A stretch of DNA of 64,000 nt from CAZAQV01 sp964487255 (lineage in GTDB: Bacteria > Myxococcota_A > Polyangia > Polyangiales > CAZAQV01), in contig CAZAQV010000008.1 of NCBI GenBank assembly GCA_964487255.1, forward strand, positions 124,001-188,000, given 5' to 3'. Below are positions 36,194 to 44,733 of the stretch, in pieces; within the stretch, counting starts at the first letter, position 1, and each line of letters starts with the position of its first letter. The position numbers and the translations under genes are program-made. The notes under the pieces are model-generated. The model was given only the letters and a program-made list of their open reading frames with translations. It searched no databases and was not told the origin of the DNA.

Positions 36194-38435
36194 GTCGCTC
36201 GTACAGGTCGTTGGCGTCCTCCGCGTTCCCACGGCGATAGATAATGTCGCGGAAACGACGCCCTTCGGCGGAATCGAAAAGCGCTTTGCCGTCGAAGCGC
36301 GAAAACGCGTCCGCCTCGTGTGCACCCGCCCATTGGTAGACGTAGTAGCCCGCGGCATAGCCGTCGTCTTGAATATGCCCGAAGCGATTGACGAAATTGC
36401 TTTCGGGACGAATCTCGCGGCTTATGTGGGGCCGGAAGACGTCGGCAGTGTATTTTCGAAGGGAACCGTGAATGGCCGGGTCATACTCGCGATGGAGTTT
36501 TAGATCGAGGAGTGCCAAGCGGGCGGTGCGAGCTTCTTTGAGAGCAGCGCCGTCCACTTGTGCCTCGAGAATCTGTCGCACCAATGCGTCCGGGATGGGT
36601 GCGCCGGTCTCGTGGTGGCGTCCCATCTGACGAATCACGAATTCATGGCGCGCCCAATTTTCAAGAAGTTGCGACGGAAACTCGACGAAATCGCGTGCTA
36701 CATTGGTGCCTCGTAGAGGTCGCACGGGGACGTCTGAGAGGAGGTCGTGCGTCAGGTGCCCCAACTCATGGAATACGGTGACCGCGTTGCGAGGCGTCAG
36801 AAGCACAGGTTTGCCTGCGGCGGGCGGCTCGACGTTCGCGACCACGAGGGCGAGAGCGTTCTTTCCTGCATCATCCGGGCTACGGATCCCCCACTGGAAC
36901 GCGCCGCTACGCTTGGTGCCGGGGCGCGCAACCAGGTCTAGGTAGAAGTCCCCGGCAATGGTGCCATCCTCGCGGAACATGCGGTAGGTCCGAGCATCCG
37001 GGTGGTAAAGCGGTAAGTCATTGGTCCGCTGGATGCGGACACCGAACAGTTCGTTCAATAAGCCGAACGCGCTGTCGACGACGTTATCCATCTCGAAGTA
37101 GGGCCGCGCAACCTCCGGGTCAAAACCGGACTTCGACTCATCGAACATGCGGCGGTAGTAAGCCTCGTCCCAGAGCGCGACGTCGCGCGAACCGGTCTTC
37201 CCCTCCATGAAGGTGGCGAACTCCTCGGCGTCTTGCTCACGACGAGGCGCCGTGCGCTCAAGAATCTCTTCGATGAAGGTTTGTGCTCGCTCGCCTGTTT
37301 TTGCCATGCGGTCGCGCGTCATGAGATCCGCGTAATCGTCAAAGCCAGTCAATTCTGCGAGCTCTCTTCGAAGCTCAAGCATCTCGCTCATCAAAGGCGT
37401 GTTGTCCAGATGGCCCTCGGAGGAGATATTATCGACAAGGTCGAACAACTCTTTTCGAAGGGCAGCGTCGTCGGCGTAGGCCGCCACGGTGTTCGCGGTC
37501 GCGTAGTTAATCAGATAGCCATTTTTCCCATCGGCCTCGGCTGCGCTTGCGAGCGTCGATTTGGTGTTCTCCGGAAGGCCTACAAGTCGTGCTTCGTCCG
37601 CGATGTGCACGGCGATCTGACCCTGACTATCTTTTGTGTTCTGTCCCATCTGCGTGGAAAGCTCCGACATACGCGAGCGAATTTCGAGTACACGCGCCTG
37701 CTGTTCTGGACCCAGGTTGGCGCCCTTGGCGATGTAATCATCCATCAGCAGGTTGAGGTGGCGCTTGCGAAGTGCGTCGAGGTTCACGGCTTCCTCTGTC
37801 TTTGCGTAGTCTTGGATGGCCTTCCAGACTTCTCGTCGAAGAGACAGGTTGGTCATGAACCGATCGTAGGCTTCTTCCGTCGCGCGAAGCGAATAAAACC
37901 ACTCGTCGGTGCTGGCCAGCAGATTGAGAGTTTCTGCGGCATTGCGGACTTCCTCTACCTCGCGCGTTGCGTCGTCGAGCGCTTTGATCGTGTTGTCGTA
38001 CGTGCGGGGACCGTCGTGTTTGACAATGCGAGTCACTTGCCGTTCAGCTCTTCGGAGCAAGACTTCTTGGGCCGGAGCGAGGTGTTCGGGGCGAAGCTTT
38101 TCGAAATTGAAACGTTGCGAGCGGCGCAGCATTGGATTGGCGAAACGCGTTCGCAGTGTCGAGTTCTTCGCTCGTGCCAGCAGGATTCGCCCCGCCTTAA
38201 CGAAAGTCGCACCCATGCCGGCCTGTTGTGCACTCGTCAGCGCAGGGGTCAGACTCGTCACGTTCGCGCTGTTCGCGCCAGTCAGCGACGTCCTCAAGCC
38301 CAGTGAGAGCGAGTGCAGACCACCGACCGCTGTCAGGCTAACGGCGATGAGTAACGCAAGGCTTCCCACGCTCGTCTGTCCGAATCGGCGGACGACGAAG
38401 CGAGCGGGAGGGAAGGGAAATGAATCTGCTAGCAT
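36141..38435 (-). CDS. M3-family zinc metallopeptidase (oligopeptidase/Dcp-like)
   Basis: 764 aa. Zinc site VFHELGH (His556 region) with a third ligand Glu in the downstream DFVEFPSQLLENW, as in thimet oligopeptidase/Dcp enzymes. The N-terminus has a hydrophobic anchor (LALLIAVSLTAVGG) followed by about 80 residues, so it is probably exported or membrane-tethered, unlike cytoplasmic Dcp. It would cleave short peptides. The C-terminal motif YAAGYYVYQWA is typical of the family. Its stop lies 53 bp inside the 3' end of the hybrid-kinase gene. Confidence 0.92.
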   Translation of the reverse strand: MLADSFPFPPARFVVRRFGQTSVGSLALLIAVSLTAVGGLHSLSLGLRTSLTGANSANVTSLTPALTSAQQAGMGATFVKAGRILLARAKNSTLRTRFANPMLRRSQRFNFEKLRPEHLAPAQEVLLRRAERQVTRIVKHDGPRTYDNTIKALDDATREVEEVRNAAETLNLLASTDEWFYSLRATEEAYDRFMTNLSLRREVWKAIQDYAKTEEAVNLDALRKRHLNLLMDDYIAKGANLGPEQQARVLEIRSRMSELSTQMGQNTKDSQGQIAVHIADEARLVGLPENTKSTLASAAEADGKNGYLINYATANTVAAYADDAALRKELFDLVDNISSEGHLDNTPLMSEMLELRRELAELTGFDDYADLMTRDRMAKTGERAQTFIEEILERTAPRREQDAEEFATFMEGKTGSRDVALWDEAYYRRMFDESKSGFDPEVARPYFEMDNVVDSAFGLLNELFGVRIQRTNDLPLYHPDARTYRMFREDGTIAGDFYLDLVARPGTKRSGAFQWGIRSPDDAGKNALALVVANVEPPAAGKPVLLTPRNAVTVFHELGHLTHDLLSDVPVRPLRGTNVARDFVEFPSQLLENWARHEFVIRQMGRHHETGAPIPDALVRQILEAQVDGAALKEARTARLALLDLKLHREYDPAIHGSLRKYTADVFRPHISREIRPESNFVNRFGHIQDDGYAAGYYVYQWAGAHEADAFSRFDGKALFDSAEGRRFRDIIYRRGNAEDANDLYERLMGRPLDSEAFFRRMGL

Positions 38436-38465
38436 CGGTGCGGTTTGTGCACGGTGTGTGCCAAC

Positions 38466-38987
38466 TCATGTAACCATAATCGTTGCGCTTTTCGACGCAA
38501 CGCACAGACCGAACCGACCACAGTTTCCACCCCGGAGGCCGCGACGCCAGCCACCGTGGTTGTCACTCTGGTAAACAGGCACGGCGCACTGGGTGTTGAT
38601 GGTGCACCACATCTTGTCGTCACAGAGCGTTCCGTCAGGGCGTGTGGACCATCGTGTCCGGGAGCGTGTTGGGTCGCAGAGCTGGCACGGGTTGATCCGA
38701 TTCATCTCTCCCGAAGGAATACACGTGTTATCGATTTGGCAAGAATCTGGTTCGCACGTTTGCTCTGTCGCGGATCCTTCATCGAGGATCGAAACTTGCA
38801 AGATTTGAGCGCTGACCAGCGTCTCGTGTTCATCTCTCAGCGACTCATCATTCATCAGAGTTCTAGATCCGGCATCGGCCAGGTCGCGATACGCAAGCTC
38901 GTGGGTGAGCGTGGGGTTCATTTCGAGTGCATTTTGCACGCAAGCTTGCAGCAGAAGGGCGAGTAGGAGCGTTCTCGGTGAACTCAT
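38466..38987 (-). CDS. Cys-rich lipoprotein with CDDxxWC module
   Basis: 173 aa. Lipobox LLLQAC. The Cys module CEPDSCQIDNTCIPSGEMN, CQLCDPTRSRTRW, LCDDKMWC is shared with the lipoprotein at 41742 (same order and spacing) and, in part, with the large protein at 62525. After CTINTQC the sequence loses the expected Cys pairs and becomes Gly/Arg-rich, so the tail may be degenerate or frameshifted. Function unknown. Confidence 0.65.
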   Translation of the reverse strand: MSSPRTLLLALLLQACVQNALEMNPTLTHELAYRDLADAGSRTLMNDESLRDEHETLVSAQILQVSILDEGSATEQTCEPDSCQIDNTCIPSGEMNRINPCQLCDPTRSRTRWSTRPDGTLCDDKMWCTINTQCAVPVYQSDNHGGWRRGLRGGNCGRFGLCVASKSATIMVT

Positions 38988-39158
38988 GCCCTAACGCTAG
39001 GTCGCGACAGGTTTCAGAAATACTCGCGTGGCCCATCACCGATCGCGCTGTAAAAGAAGCGGACAACAGGCTTCTGAGTCCGGATGACTCGCATTTCTAG
39101 ACGACGGTTCGAACGGCTTGTCATCGTTTGGAAGCCGACTTAGAACCTGCCGGTACGC

Positions 39159-39920
39159 ATGGGCGACCGCATCGAACAAGTAGCACCGAACTTCTGGAAC
39201 ATTCGCGGCTCATATCGAGTGATGGGTGTTCTGAACCTTGGAACGCATGCTTCGCTTGTGCGGCGCAACTCGGGTCGATACGTGTTGCTCGATAGCTATA
39301 CGCTATCCGGTGAAATCGAACGTAAAGTTCTTGAACTGACCGGTGGAGGCAAGGAGCTCGAAGCGGTTATTAACTTGCATCCGTTTCACACGCTGCATGT
39401 TGAACGAGTTGCGGCCCGCTTTCCGAACGCTTGGCTTTACGGAACTGCGCGGCACCATGCTAAGTTTTTAGATCTGGCGTGGCAACCGCACCGCGTCGAG
39501 GATGCCAAGTTCGCGGAACTCTTTCGCGAGGACTTTGACTTTATGGTCCCGGCTGGAGTCGATTTTATACCGGACAATGAGAACCTTCATTTCGCTTCCG
39601 TTTTGGCATTTCACAAGGCGAGTCAGACCCTGCACGTGGACGACACCCTGAACTGGATACCGCTTCCCTGGCTCAAGCGTCTCGACTTTCACCCAACGCT
39701 CAAGCCGGTACTTGAGCGCCGTCCCGGTGCGGTACGTGAGTTCCGCGACTGGGCGCGCCAGCTCATTGAGCGCTGCGAGACCGTGCACAACGTATGCACC
39801 GCGCACGCGGGTGCAACGGACTTGCTCAGGCAGGAGCCGGGTATCGTCGCCGAGCAAGTTGAGGCTGCACTGGAAAGGGTGGAGTCCACACTTCGTAGCC
39901 ACGAGCAGCGCTACGGCTAG
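39159..39920 (+). CDS. Metallo-beta-lactamase-fold-like protein
   Basis: 253 aa, no signal peptide. The order of strands, LLDSYTLSGEIE then INLHPFHTLHVERVAARFPN, and a later LAFHKASQTLHVDDTLNW match metallo-beta-lactamase-like hydrolases. The metal motif is variant: His-x2-His-x3-His instead of HxHxDH. Activity is therefore uncertain. Convergent with the small gene at 39927. Confidence 0.6.
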   Translation: MGDRIEQVAPNFWNIRGSYRVMGVLNLGTHASLVRRNSGRYVLLDSYTLSGEIERKVLELTGGGKELEAVINLHPFHTLHVERVAARFPNAWLYGTARHHAKFLDLAWQPHRVEDAKFAELFREDFDFMVPAGVDFIPDNENLHFASVLAFHKASQTLHVDDTLNWIPLPWLKRLDFHPTLKPVLERRPGAVREFRDWARQLIERCETVHNVCTAHAGATDLLRQEPGIVAEQVEAALERVESTLRSHEQRYG

Positions 39921-39926
39921 GCGGGC

Positions 39927-40244
39927 TTACGCGGGGTCAGCGAAGCGAACCGAGACGTACGTTGTGGGCTCGAGCTGTGTTGCGATCCCCTCGTCTCGCT
40001 CAAGCTTCTTGCGTTCCTTGAGGGCGTCACTCAACGAAGTAACCTGTTCGGAGTATTCCCATCGGCTCCGTTTGGATACGGAGAAACTCGCCGTATCCGT
40101 CTTGAGTTTGCCACCTTGCTCTTGCAGATGTTCGATGATCAGCGGTTCGAGCTTAGCCATCTCTTGTTCAGCCGTTCTTATTGTATTCTTAAGTTCTTGG
40201 TAGCGCTGAAGAGCTTGCCGCGCGTCGAGAGTGGCATCGTCCAT
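39927..40244 (-). CDS. Small coiled-coil protein
   Basis: 105 aa from ATG 40244 (MDDATLDARQAL); the frame is open to 40463 but that extension looks non-coding. Helical first half (QELKNTIRTAEQEMAKLEPL), then FSVSKRSRWEYSEQVTSL and a Lys-rich helix. The layout recalls small phage-type proteins of the Gp157/host-nuclease-inhibitor kind, but no phage genes surround it. It starts 176 bp from the divergent gene at 40420. Confidence 0.5.
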   Translation of the reverse strand: MDDATLDARQALQRYQELKNTIRTAEQEMAKLEPLIIEHLQEQGGKLKTDTASFSVSKRSRWEYSEQVTSLSDALKERKKLERDEGIATQLEPTTYVSVRFADPA

Positions 40245-40419
40245 GCGGCTTACAATACCTGCATCGCCGCGTCCGATCGAGCGGCTGGTCGTGACCCAGG
40301 CACATGTAAGAACGCTGGGGCGCGGTCGGTTCGCATCACCAATGCCAGCGGGGACCTTGAACTGGACGAATTGATCTTCGAGGTGGCTCAGGGGTTTGCC
40401 CCACGCTAGCCTGTGCGTC

Positions 40420-41025
40420 ATGGCTCGGGCCCATGGTGTGCAGCGTGGCGACTTTCCGCCCAATGTATATCTGGTGGCGCGCCGGCCACCTCCGGTCGCA
40501 GTCCCGGGTGGCTACCAAGATGCGGCGGGCATCGAGAGCACGGTAACCGTGATCGGTGTTAAGTCGGTGGTTCCTTTGGCAACTTGGAAGCTCGTTTGTT
40601 TGCTCGGCGTTGCGTTCGCTGGTGTTGCCACAGGCTGGGTCGCGACGCGCGCGGACGTTCCGCTCGTTTGGTTTGCCATTATCGTTTCAGGCGCGTTGTC
40701 CTTTTATGCGATTTGGGCCTCGTCCCATCATTCCGCGCGAATCGAAGTCGACTGGCGGAATTTGGATGTGCGGGCGGGTCGTTGGCCTTGGCGACGCAAG
40801 TTTGAGATTGCGCTTTCGAACGTACAGGCCTTCGTGACGTCAACGGATGGCTCGCGCTTTCGTGTGCTAGCCGAGCAGACCGGTGCGCCAGCCCGGACGT
40901 TGTGTCGCGGGATAGAGCACCGAGAATCTGCGGATTTCATTGCACGAACCCTTGAGGCCCTACGCCTTCGTTCGGCAGCTGCTCTGAGCGAAGTGAGCAA
41001 AGGCGCGCCTAGCGCTGAACCATGA
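40420..41025 (+). CDS. Hypothetical membrane protein with PH-like C-terminus
   Basis: 201 aa from ATG 40420. Two adjacent membrane helices (about 62-80 and 85-105) are followed by a domain of beta strands and a final helix (VDWRNLDVRAGRWPWRRKFEI ... ADFIARTLEALRLR) like bacterial PH-type membrane proteins. Function unknown. It is followed after 15 bp by a small hairpin and repeat E4. Confidence 0.55.
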   Translation: MARAHGVQRGDFPPNVYLVARRPPPVAVPGGYQDAAGIESTVTVIGVKSVVPLATWKLVCLLGVAFAGVATGWVATRADVPLVWFAIIVSGALSFYAIWASSHHSARIEVDWRNLDVRAGRWPWRRKFEIALSNVQAFVTSTDGSRFRVLAEQTGAPARTLCRGIEHRESADFIARTLEALRLRSAAALSEVSKGAPSAEP

Positions 41026-41040
41026 TCTGTACCTGGAAGA

Positions 41041-41057
41041 CTAGAGCTGTGCTCTAG
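41041..41057. terminator. Perfect 7-bp hairpin ending in CTAG, abutting E4
   Basis: ctagagc tgt gctctag. Its right-hand CTAG is the left end of repeat E4. It may be a terminator for the gene ending at 41025, or a remnant of another CTAG-bounded element reduced to its tips. Confidence 0.4.
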
Positions 41058-41215
41058 TGTCCGATCCACTCAGGTTGTCGCAGGAGGCGAAGAGAGGTTT
41101 GTTCGAATCAAGGCGCGAAAACGAAGGACGTGCAGCGTACATTCGAGTTTGAGTAACGCCGAGTCGGGCGAAGCTCACAAGAAAACTGTGACAACTTGGG
41201 TGGATCGGACACTAG
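41054..41215 (-). repeat. CTAG-bounded palindromic element E4, identical to E1
   Basis: 162 bp. Its reverse complement equals E1 (7854-8015) at every position when read by eye. It lies between convergent genes and ends 4 bp from the TAG stop of the lipoprotein at 41220. The match even extends by gcaa outside the CTAG on that side. In this orientation the top-strand RNA would have three G-U pairs and no mismatch in the 30-bp stem. Confidence 0.92.
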
Positions 41216-41219
41216 TTGC

Positions 41220-41729
41220 CTATGCGGGCGGCTCCCGTGTGCAGACCTTGCCGACGAACAAGATTTCTTGGCATAGCGGCAGGTCGCCCCGGCAGTCGTC
41301 GCCATTGTTGCACTCGATCGAACAGAGCGTCTTGTCGTCGGGGCCTTCAAGGCAGACAGAACTCGCACATCCGTTGCCGTCTTCGCAGGGGTCGTTGAGT
41401 TCTCCCGTGCCTCGTTCACCAAGCTTGCAGTAGCAGCCTTCGCCTTCGGCGCACTCGCAGCGCTCGGCCTCCGGGCAGTCGCGGTTGAACGAGCACATCG
41501 GCTCGCCGGCGTCCGCTTGCGCATCCACACGTGCATCGCTCGAGGTATCTGGCGGAATCGTCGAGTCGGATACAGCTGCGTCGTCCGTTCTTGCATCGGG
41601 CACACTTGTCTCCATGCTGCTGTCAGGGCCGACGCATCCATTGCCGTCCTCGCATGGGTCGTCATCGCCACACCCCGCGAGCGATACGACCAACAAGGAA
41701 ACCAAAGCCAATCGGTGAGTTAAACGCAT
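41220..41729 (-). CDS. Cys-rich, Asp-rich lipoprotein
   Basis: 169 aa. Lipobox SLAGC. An acidic Asp/Ala/Pro linker (about 45-75) is followed by Cys-rich modules (CSFNRDCPEAERC, CEDGNGCASSVC, CNNGDDCRGDLPLC). The motif PCEDGNGC occurs both before and after the linker. Typical Myxococcota surface lipoprotein of unknown role. It forms a same-strand pair with the next lipoprotein gene, 12 bp away. Confidence 0.75.
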   Translation of the reverse strand: MRLTHRLALVSLLVVSLAGCGDDDPCEDGNGCVGPDSSMETSVPDARTDDAAVSDSTIPPDTSSDARVDAQADAGEPMCSFNRDCPEAERCECAEGEGCYCKLGERGTGELNDPCEDGNGCASSVCLEGPDDKTLCSIECNNGDDCRGDLPLCQEILFVGKVCTREPPA

Positions 41730-41741
41730 TGCGCGTGCAAC

Positions 41742-42278
41742 CTAGCGCGGGAGGCAGGCACGGTCGAATTCACTGCAGGCTTCATGGTCTTCGCACTGTC
41801 GCTCTCCTGTGCAAAAGCCTAGCTTGCAACGATCCGCCGTCGTGCACCAAAGTCCATCATCGCAGTAGGCGCCGTCCGCAAGCGCGCTCCAGTGATGGCG
41901 CGCTCGTGCGGGGTCACACCACTGGCATTCGTTGAAAGGGTTCGGCGAGCCCTGCGGGTAGCAGCGATCGTTGATCAGGCAGTGGCGCACAGGGCACGCC
42001 TCTTCGGCCAAATCGCGGACGCCTGCTTCCGGTGGCAGGTCGACGGGCGGTGCGCTGTCGCCGAGCGAGGCGTCCGGCTTTTCGGAATACATGACGCTGC
42101 CAAAGACAGCTCGCTCGTCGCCGTGGGGGCGGCTTGGCAGCACGGCGCTATCGGCAAGTTCGACCGCGGTTCCTCGTTGTCCACCTGCTTGAGGCTCACA
42201 TGCGAAGGCGACGAAGGGCAGTAGAGTCCAAGCTGATCTCAAGACTGCAGCACGCCTAGCATGTCGAAGTAGATGCAT
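41742..42278 (-). CDS. Cys-rich lipoprotein with CDDxxWC module
   Basis: 178 aa. Lipobox FVAFAC after a basic N-terminus. The Cys module CPVRHCLINDRCYPQG, CQWCDPARARHHW, YCDDGLWC, CTGERQC is the complete form of the one in the lipoprotein at 38466. Probably secreted and disulfide-bonded. It is transcribed with the lipoprotein at 41220. Function unknown. Confidence 0.7.
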   Translation of the reverse strand: MHLLRHARRAAVLRSAWTLLPFVAFACEPQAGGQRGTAVELADSAVLPSRPHGDERAVFGSVMYSEKPDASLGDSAPPVDLPPEAGVRDLAEEACPVRHCLINDRCYPQGSPNPFNECQWCDPARARHHWSALADGAYCDDGLWCTTADRCKLGFCTGERQCEDHEACSEFDRACLPR

Positions 42279-42402
42279 TCACCCTCCACCAACCTACACT
42301 AGCAAGTTCCGTACTCACAAATTACGTCATCGGTTTCGCGACCGTGCGCAGCAGAGGTGGGGCGATAAGTGACATCAGGAGGTAAGCCGCTGCGAGAGTG
42401 CC

Positions 42403-42759
42403 TCAAGCGGGACGTTCAGTGCGCCAAGCGTCAATGATCCGCCGAAAGAAGGCATCTTCTTCCGACTTGACGCCGTCCGCTTTGGAAATGTCCGCGAGCA
42501 GTTTGACGAACAAGGGGCGAGCCGCGACGCGGACAGTCTTCGCCATCGAGAGGAGGTCTTCTTCCTCGCAGGGTTCGCGTCTTGCCAAATCGACCGCGTT
42601 GCCGAAACGTTCGATCCCGACCTCTTGGGCAACTCCTTGCAGGTTCCGGTACTCGTTGCTGGAGCTATCCCCGTCGATCGCAGCCATACGGACGAGAAGG
42701 CGAACAAGCACGTCGATCTCGTGGTCATTGAACTCAGCGGTAGACTCTAGGTTGTCCAT
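42403..42759 (-). CDS. TerB-like protein
   Basis: 118 aa from ATG 42759, which overlaps the end of the upstream thioesterase gene by 13 bp. Helical, with LVRLLVRMAAIDGDSSSNEY near the N-terminus and LLADISKADGVKSEEDAFF later. These paired (A/V)DG-x3-x-E segments are the metal-binding signature of TerB/tellurite-resistance-like proteins. No other ter genes are nearby. Coupled translation with the thioesterase is likely. Confidence 0.7.
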   Translation of the reverse strand: MDNLESTAEFNDHEIDVLVRLLVRMAAIDGDSSSNEYRNLQGVAQEVGIERFGNAVDLARREPCEEEDLLSMAKTVRVAARPLFVKLLADISKADGVKSEEDAFFRRIIDAWRTERPA

Positions 42760-43574
42760 ACTTCGACTATCGGATCTTGCGCTTGAGTTGTCGAGAGTGA
42801 CCGAACCATGCGGCGGACGGTGTGCAACTCCACGCACTTTTGGCTCCCTACGTAAACAGCGTGTTCAAGCTTGACGCCGTCGGGTGTCACTCCGACGGCA
42901 CGTGTACGGACCACTGCGCGCTGGGTAGCGCTTACGCCCCGTAAGTAGACAGCATGCTCGGCGACCGGGACGAGGTCTTGTGGGTTGAGGCCGCGTTCGT
43001 GCATGCGTCGAAATACGGTTTCGTCTGCCCAGTCGAGGTAAGCAGGGTGATTGACGTGGTCGAGAGGGTCCATCCAGCCATGCCAAACATCGACGCCCAT
43101 TTCTACCACTGGGCCATCGACAGTCTCATGCGGGGGGAGCTGGACATCGTCACCTTCGTGGTGCACCGGGAACGCGGCGAGCAGCTCGTCGCTCGCACGC
43201 ATGGGTTTGAGTTGGTCGGAGACGTGCACCCAGTTTTGTGTTCCTTCGCAGAGTAGCCCGCGTTTGCTCCAAAGTTCGACTTGTCGTGAGCAAAGCATCC
43301 CTCCGCGCCGCATGTCCCGTATCCATGTTCGCGCACGTAGGGGCTCGCCGTAGTGCAGACTTTGCAGATGCTGAACCGTCATCGAACGCATCACGAAGGC
43401 CGATTTGTTCTCCCGATAGCGTGGCGGCGGCCAACCGGCTCTAGCAGACGCTTCAATGGCGACCTCTTGAAAGGTTCGCCACACGTCAGCTGCGCGCGCG
43501 ACGCCCTTGGCGTTGAAGGCATGCCGGGGGACCGTTGCTGCAAATTCCCAACTTCTTGCGGCGATGCTCGTCAT
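42747..43574 (-). CDS. Acyl-ACP/acyl-CoA thioesterase, double hotdog
   Basis: 275 aa with two hotdog repeats. The second has DPLDHVNHPAYLDWADETVF, a strong match to the NxxxHVNNxxYLxW segment of acyl-ACP and 4-hydroxybenzoyl-CoA-type thioesterases (with His-Pro in place of Asn-Asn). It would release fatty acids from ACP or CoA. Cytoplasmic. It overlaps the TerB-like gene by 13 bp. Confidence 0.8.
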   Translation of the reverse strand: MTSIAARSWEFAATVPRHAFNAKGVARAADVWRTFQEVAIEASARAGWPPPRYRENKSAFVMRSMTVQHLQSLHYGEPLRARTWIRDMRRGGMLCSRQVELWSKRGLLCEGTQNWVHVSDQLKPMRASDELLAAFPVHHEGDDVQLPPHETVDGPVVEMGVDVWHGWMDPLDHVNHPAYLDWADETVFRRMHERGLNPQDLVPVAEHAVYLRGVSATQRAVVRTRAVGVTPDGVKLEHAVYVGSQKCVELHTVRRMVRSLSTTQAQDPIVEVWTT

Positions 43575-43671
43575 CGAAGCGCGTTCCTAACACGCTCGAA
43601 GCGGTGACGCGATCGCAAAGCACACTACTGAAGGTCTGCTGTGTGCAGGAAGTCAGCGAATGATCAGGAAG

Positions 43672-44466
43672 TCAGCGGATGATGACGAAGGTTTGCGTGT
43701 TGAGCGCAAGGAGTTGACCGTCCTCGTTGAAGATGCGTCGCTCCTCAACGAAGAAGCCTTGCGAAGAGCTGAGCATCTGGTTCTTGCAAAACACGCGCTG
43801 CGATGAAACCGCTGCGATTCGACCCGGGTTCAGATGAATGAAGAACGAAACCGTGGCGCACGGGCGCGGGCCGGGACTCACCGTGAAGAGCGCAGGCCAG
43901 TATGCGTCAGCAAGCCCAATGACATCAATTGCAGAGAGTCGATTCGAACTGTTGCGCAGTTCGACCCACCCTTCGACGATCGGAGATTTTTCGCCCGAGA
44001 ATGGTAGTGGACCGGTTACCGCGAAGCGCATGTTGCGTGCGAAGCTTGGTAGCGGTGCATCGACGGGAATCTCCTGGCCTGGATGTGTTGGAAGAGTGGT
44101 GACATCCTCTGTTGAGTTGGACACCTGGCGCGCTTTGCCAAATACGGAACTGGCTTTCGCGATCACCGCATCGCCTTGTTTGAGCGTCGCAGAGTGACTA
44201 CTCACACCACTCACGCGGCGAATTGTAGCTACTTCAATTTCACACCGACCTGTCATGACGGGGCTAGGTATCTCGCCGGTTAGTGCGCGTAGTGACCGAT
44301 CGCTGTTCTCCGTCGCTTGCATGGCGCGAGCAAGTAGTCCGAACACAAGCCCGCCGAACGCGCCGCGACCTTGCTGCCAGCCGTCCCGCACCTCCGCCGA
44401 GTACGTGTTAGGCGACGACAGCGACGGCTGTACTGTGGTGGCCGCCTCAAAAGACAACAAGCTCAT
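43672..44466 (-). CDS. TesB-like acyl-CoA thioesterase family protein
   Basis: 264 aa. A double-hotdog fold is suggested by WQQGRGAFGGLVFGLLARAM in the first helix region and GLADAYWPALFTV plus VSFFIHLNP in the second. This matches the TesB/thioesterase-like superfamily. It is separated by about 100 bp from the second thioesterase gene on the same strand. Substrate unknown. Confidence 0.75.
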   Translation of the reverse strand: MSLLSFEAATTVQPSLSSPNTYSAEVRDGWQQGRGAFGGLVFGLLARAMQATENSDRSLRALTGEIPSPVMTGRCEIEVATIRRVSGVSSHSATLKQGDAVIAKASSVFGKARQVSNSTEDVTTLPTHPGQEIPVDAPLPSFARNMRFAVTGPLPFSGEKSPIVEGWVELRNSSNRLSAIDVIGLADAYWPALFTVSPGPRPCATVSFFIHLNPGRIAAVSSQRVFCKNQMLSSSQGFFVEERRIFNEDGQLLALNTQTFVIIR

Positions 44467-44733
44467 GGCGCAACGCTAGCATTGCCCTAGGCGCTAGCTT
44501 TGGCCACTGGGCCGTTCATGTGGGGCGCGGCTGCTGGACTGTGGCGGTATGTCTCAATTCCGTATCACGCAACCCTATCGGGTTTCTTTGCTCTCAAAGG
44601 TCGATTATGCCGCAATAACAGACTCTTGGAGCGTAAAGCACTATAGAGTCATGGTTTCTCTTCAGCGGCCCCCTTTTTGCTTCTTTTGGAGACCGCGCCA
44701 AACCGCCGATGCGGGTTCGGGCAGGAGGTTCAC

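Noticed and set aside
37233..38306. 357-codon plus-strand open frame
   Set aside because: It is wholly antisense to the M3 peptidase gene, whose catalytic motifs are clear; its translation is Cys/Arg-rich without domain pattern.
41101..41113. T-loop-like gttcgaatca inside repeat E4
   Set aside because: No acceptor, D or anticodon arm can be folded around it; it is part of the repeat and not a tRNA.
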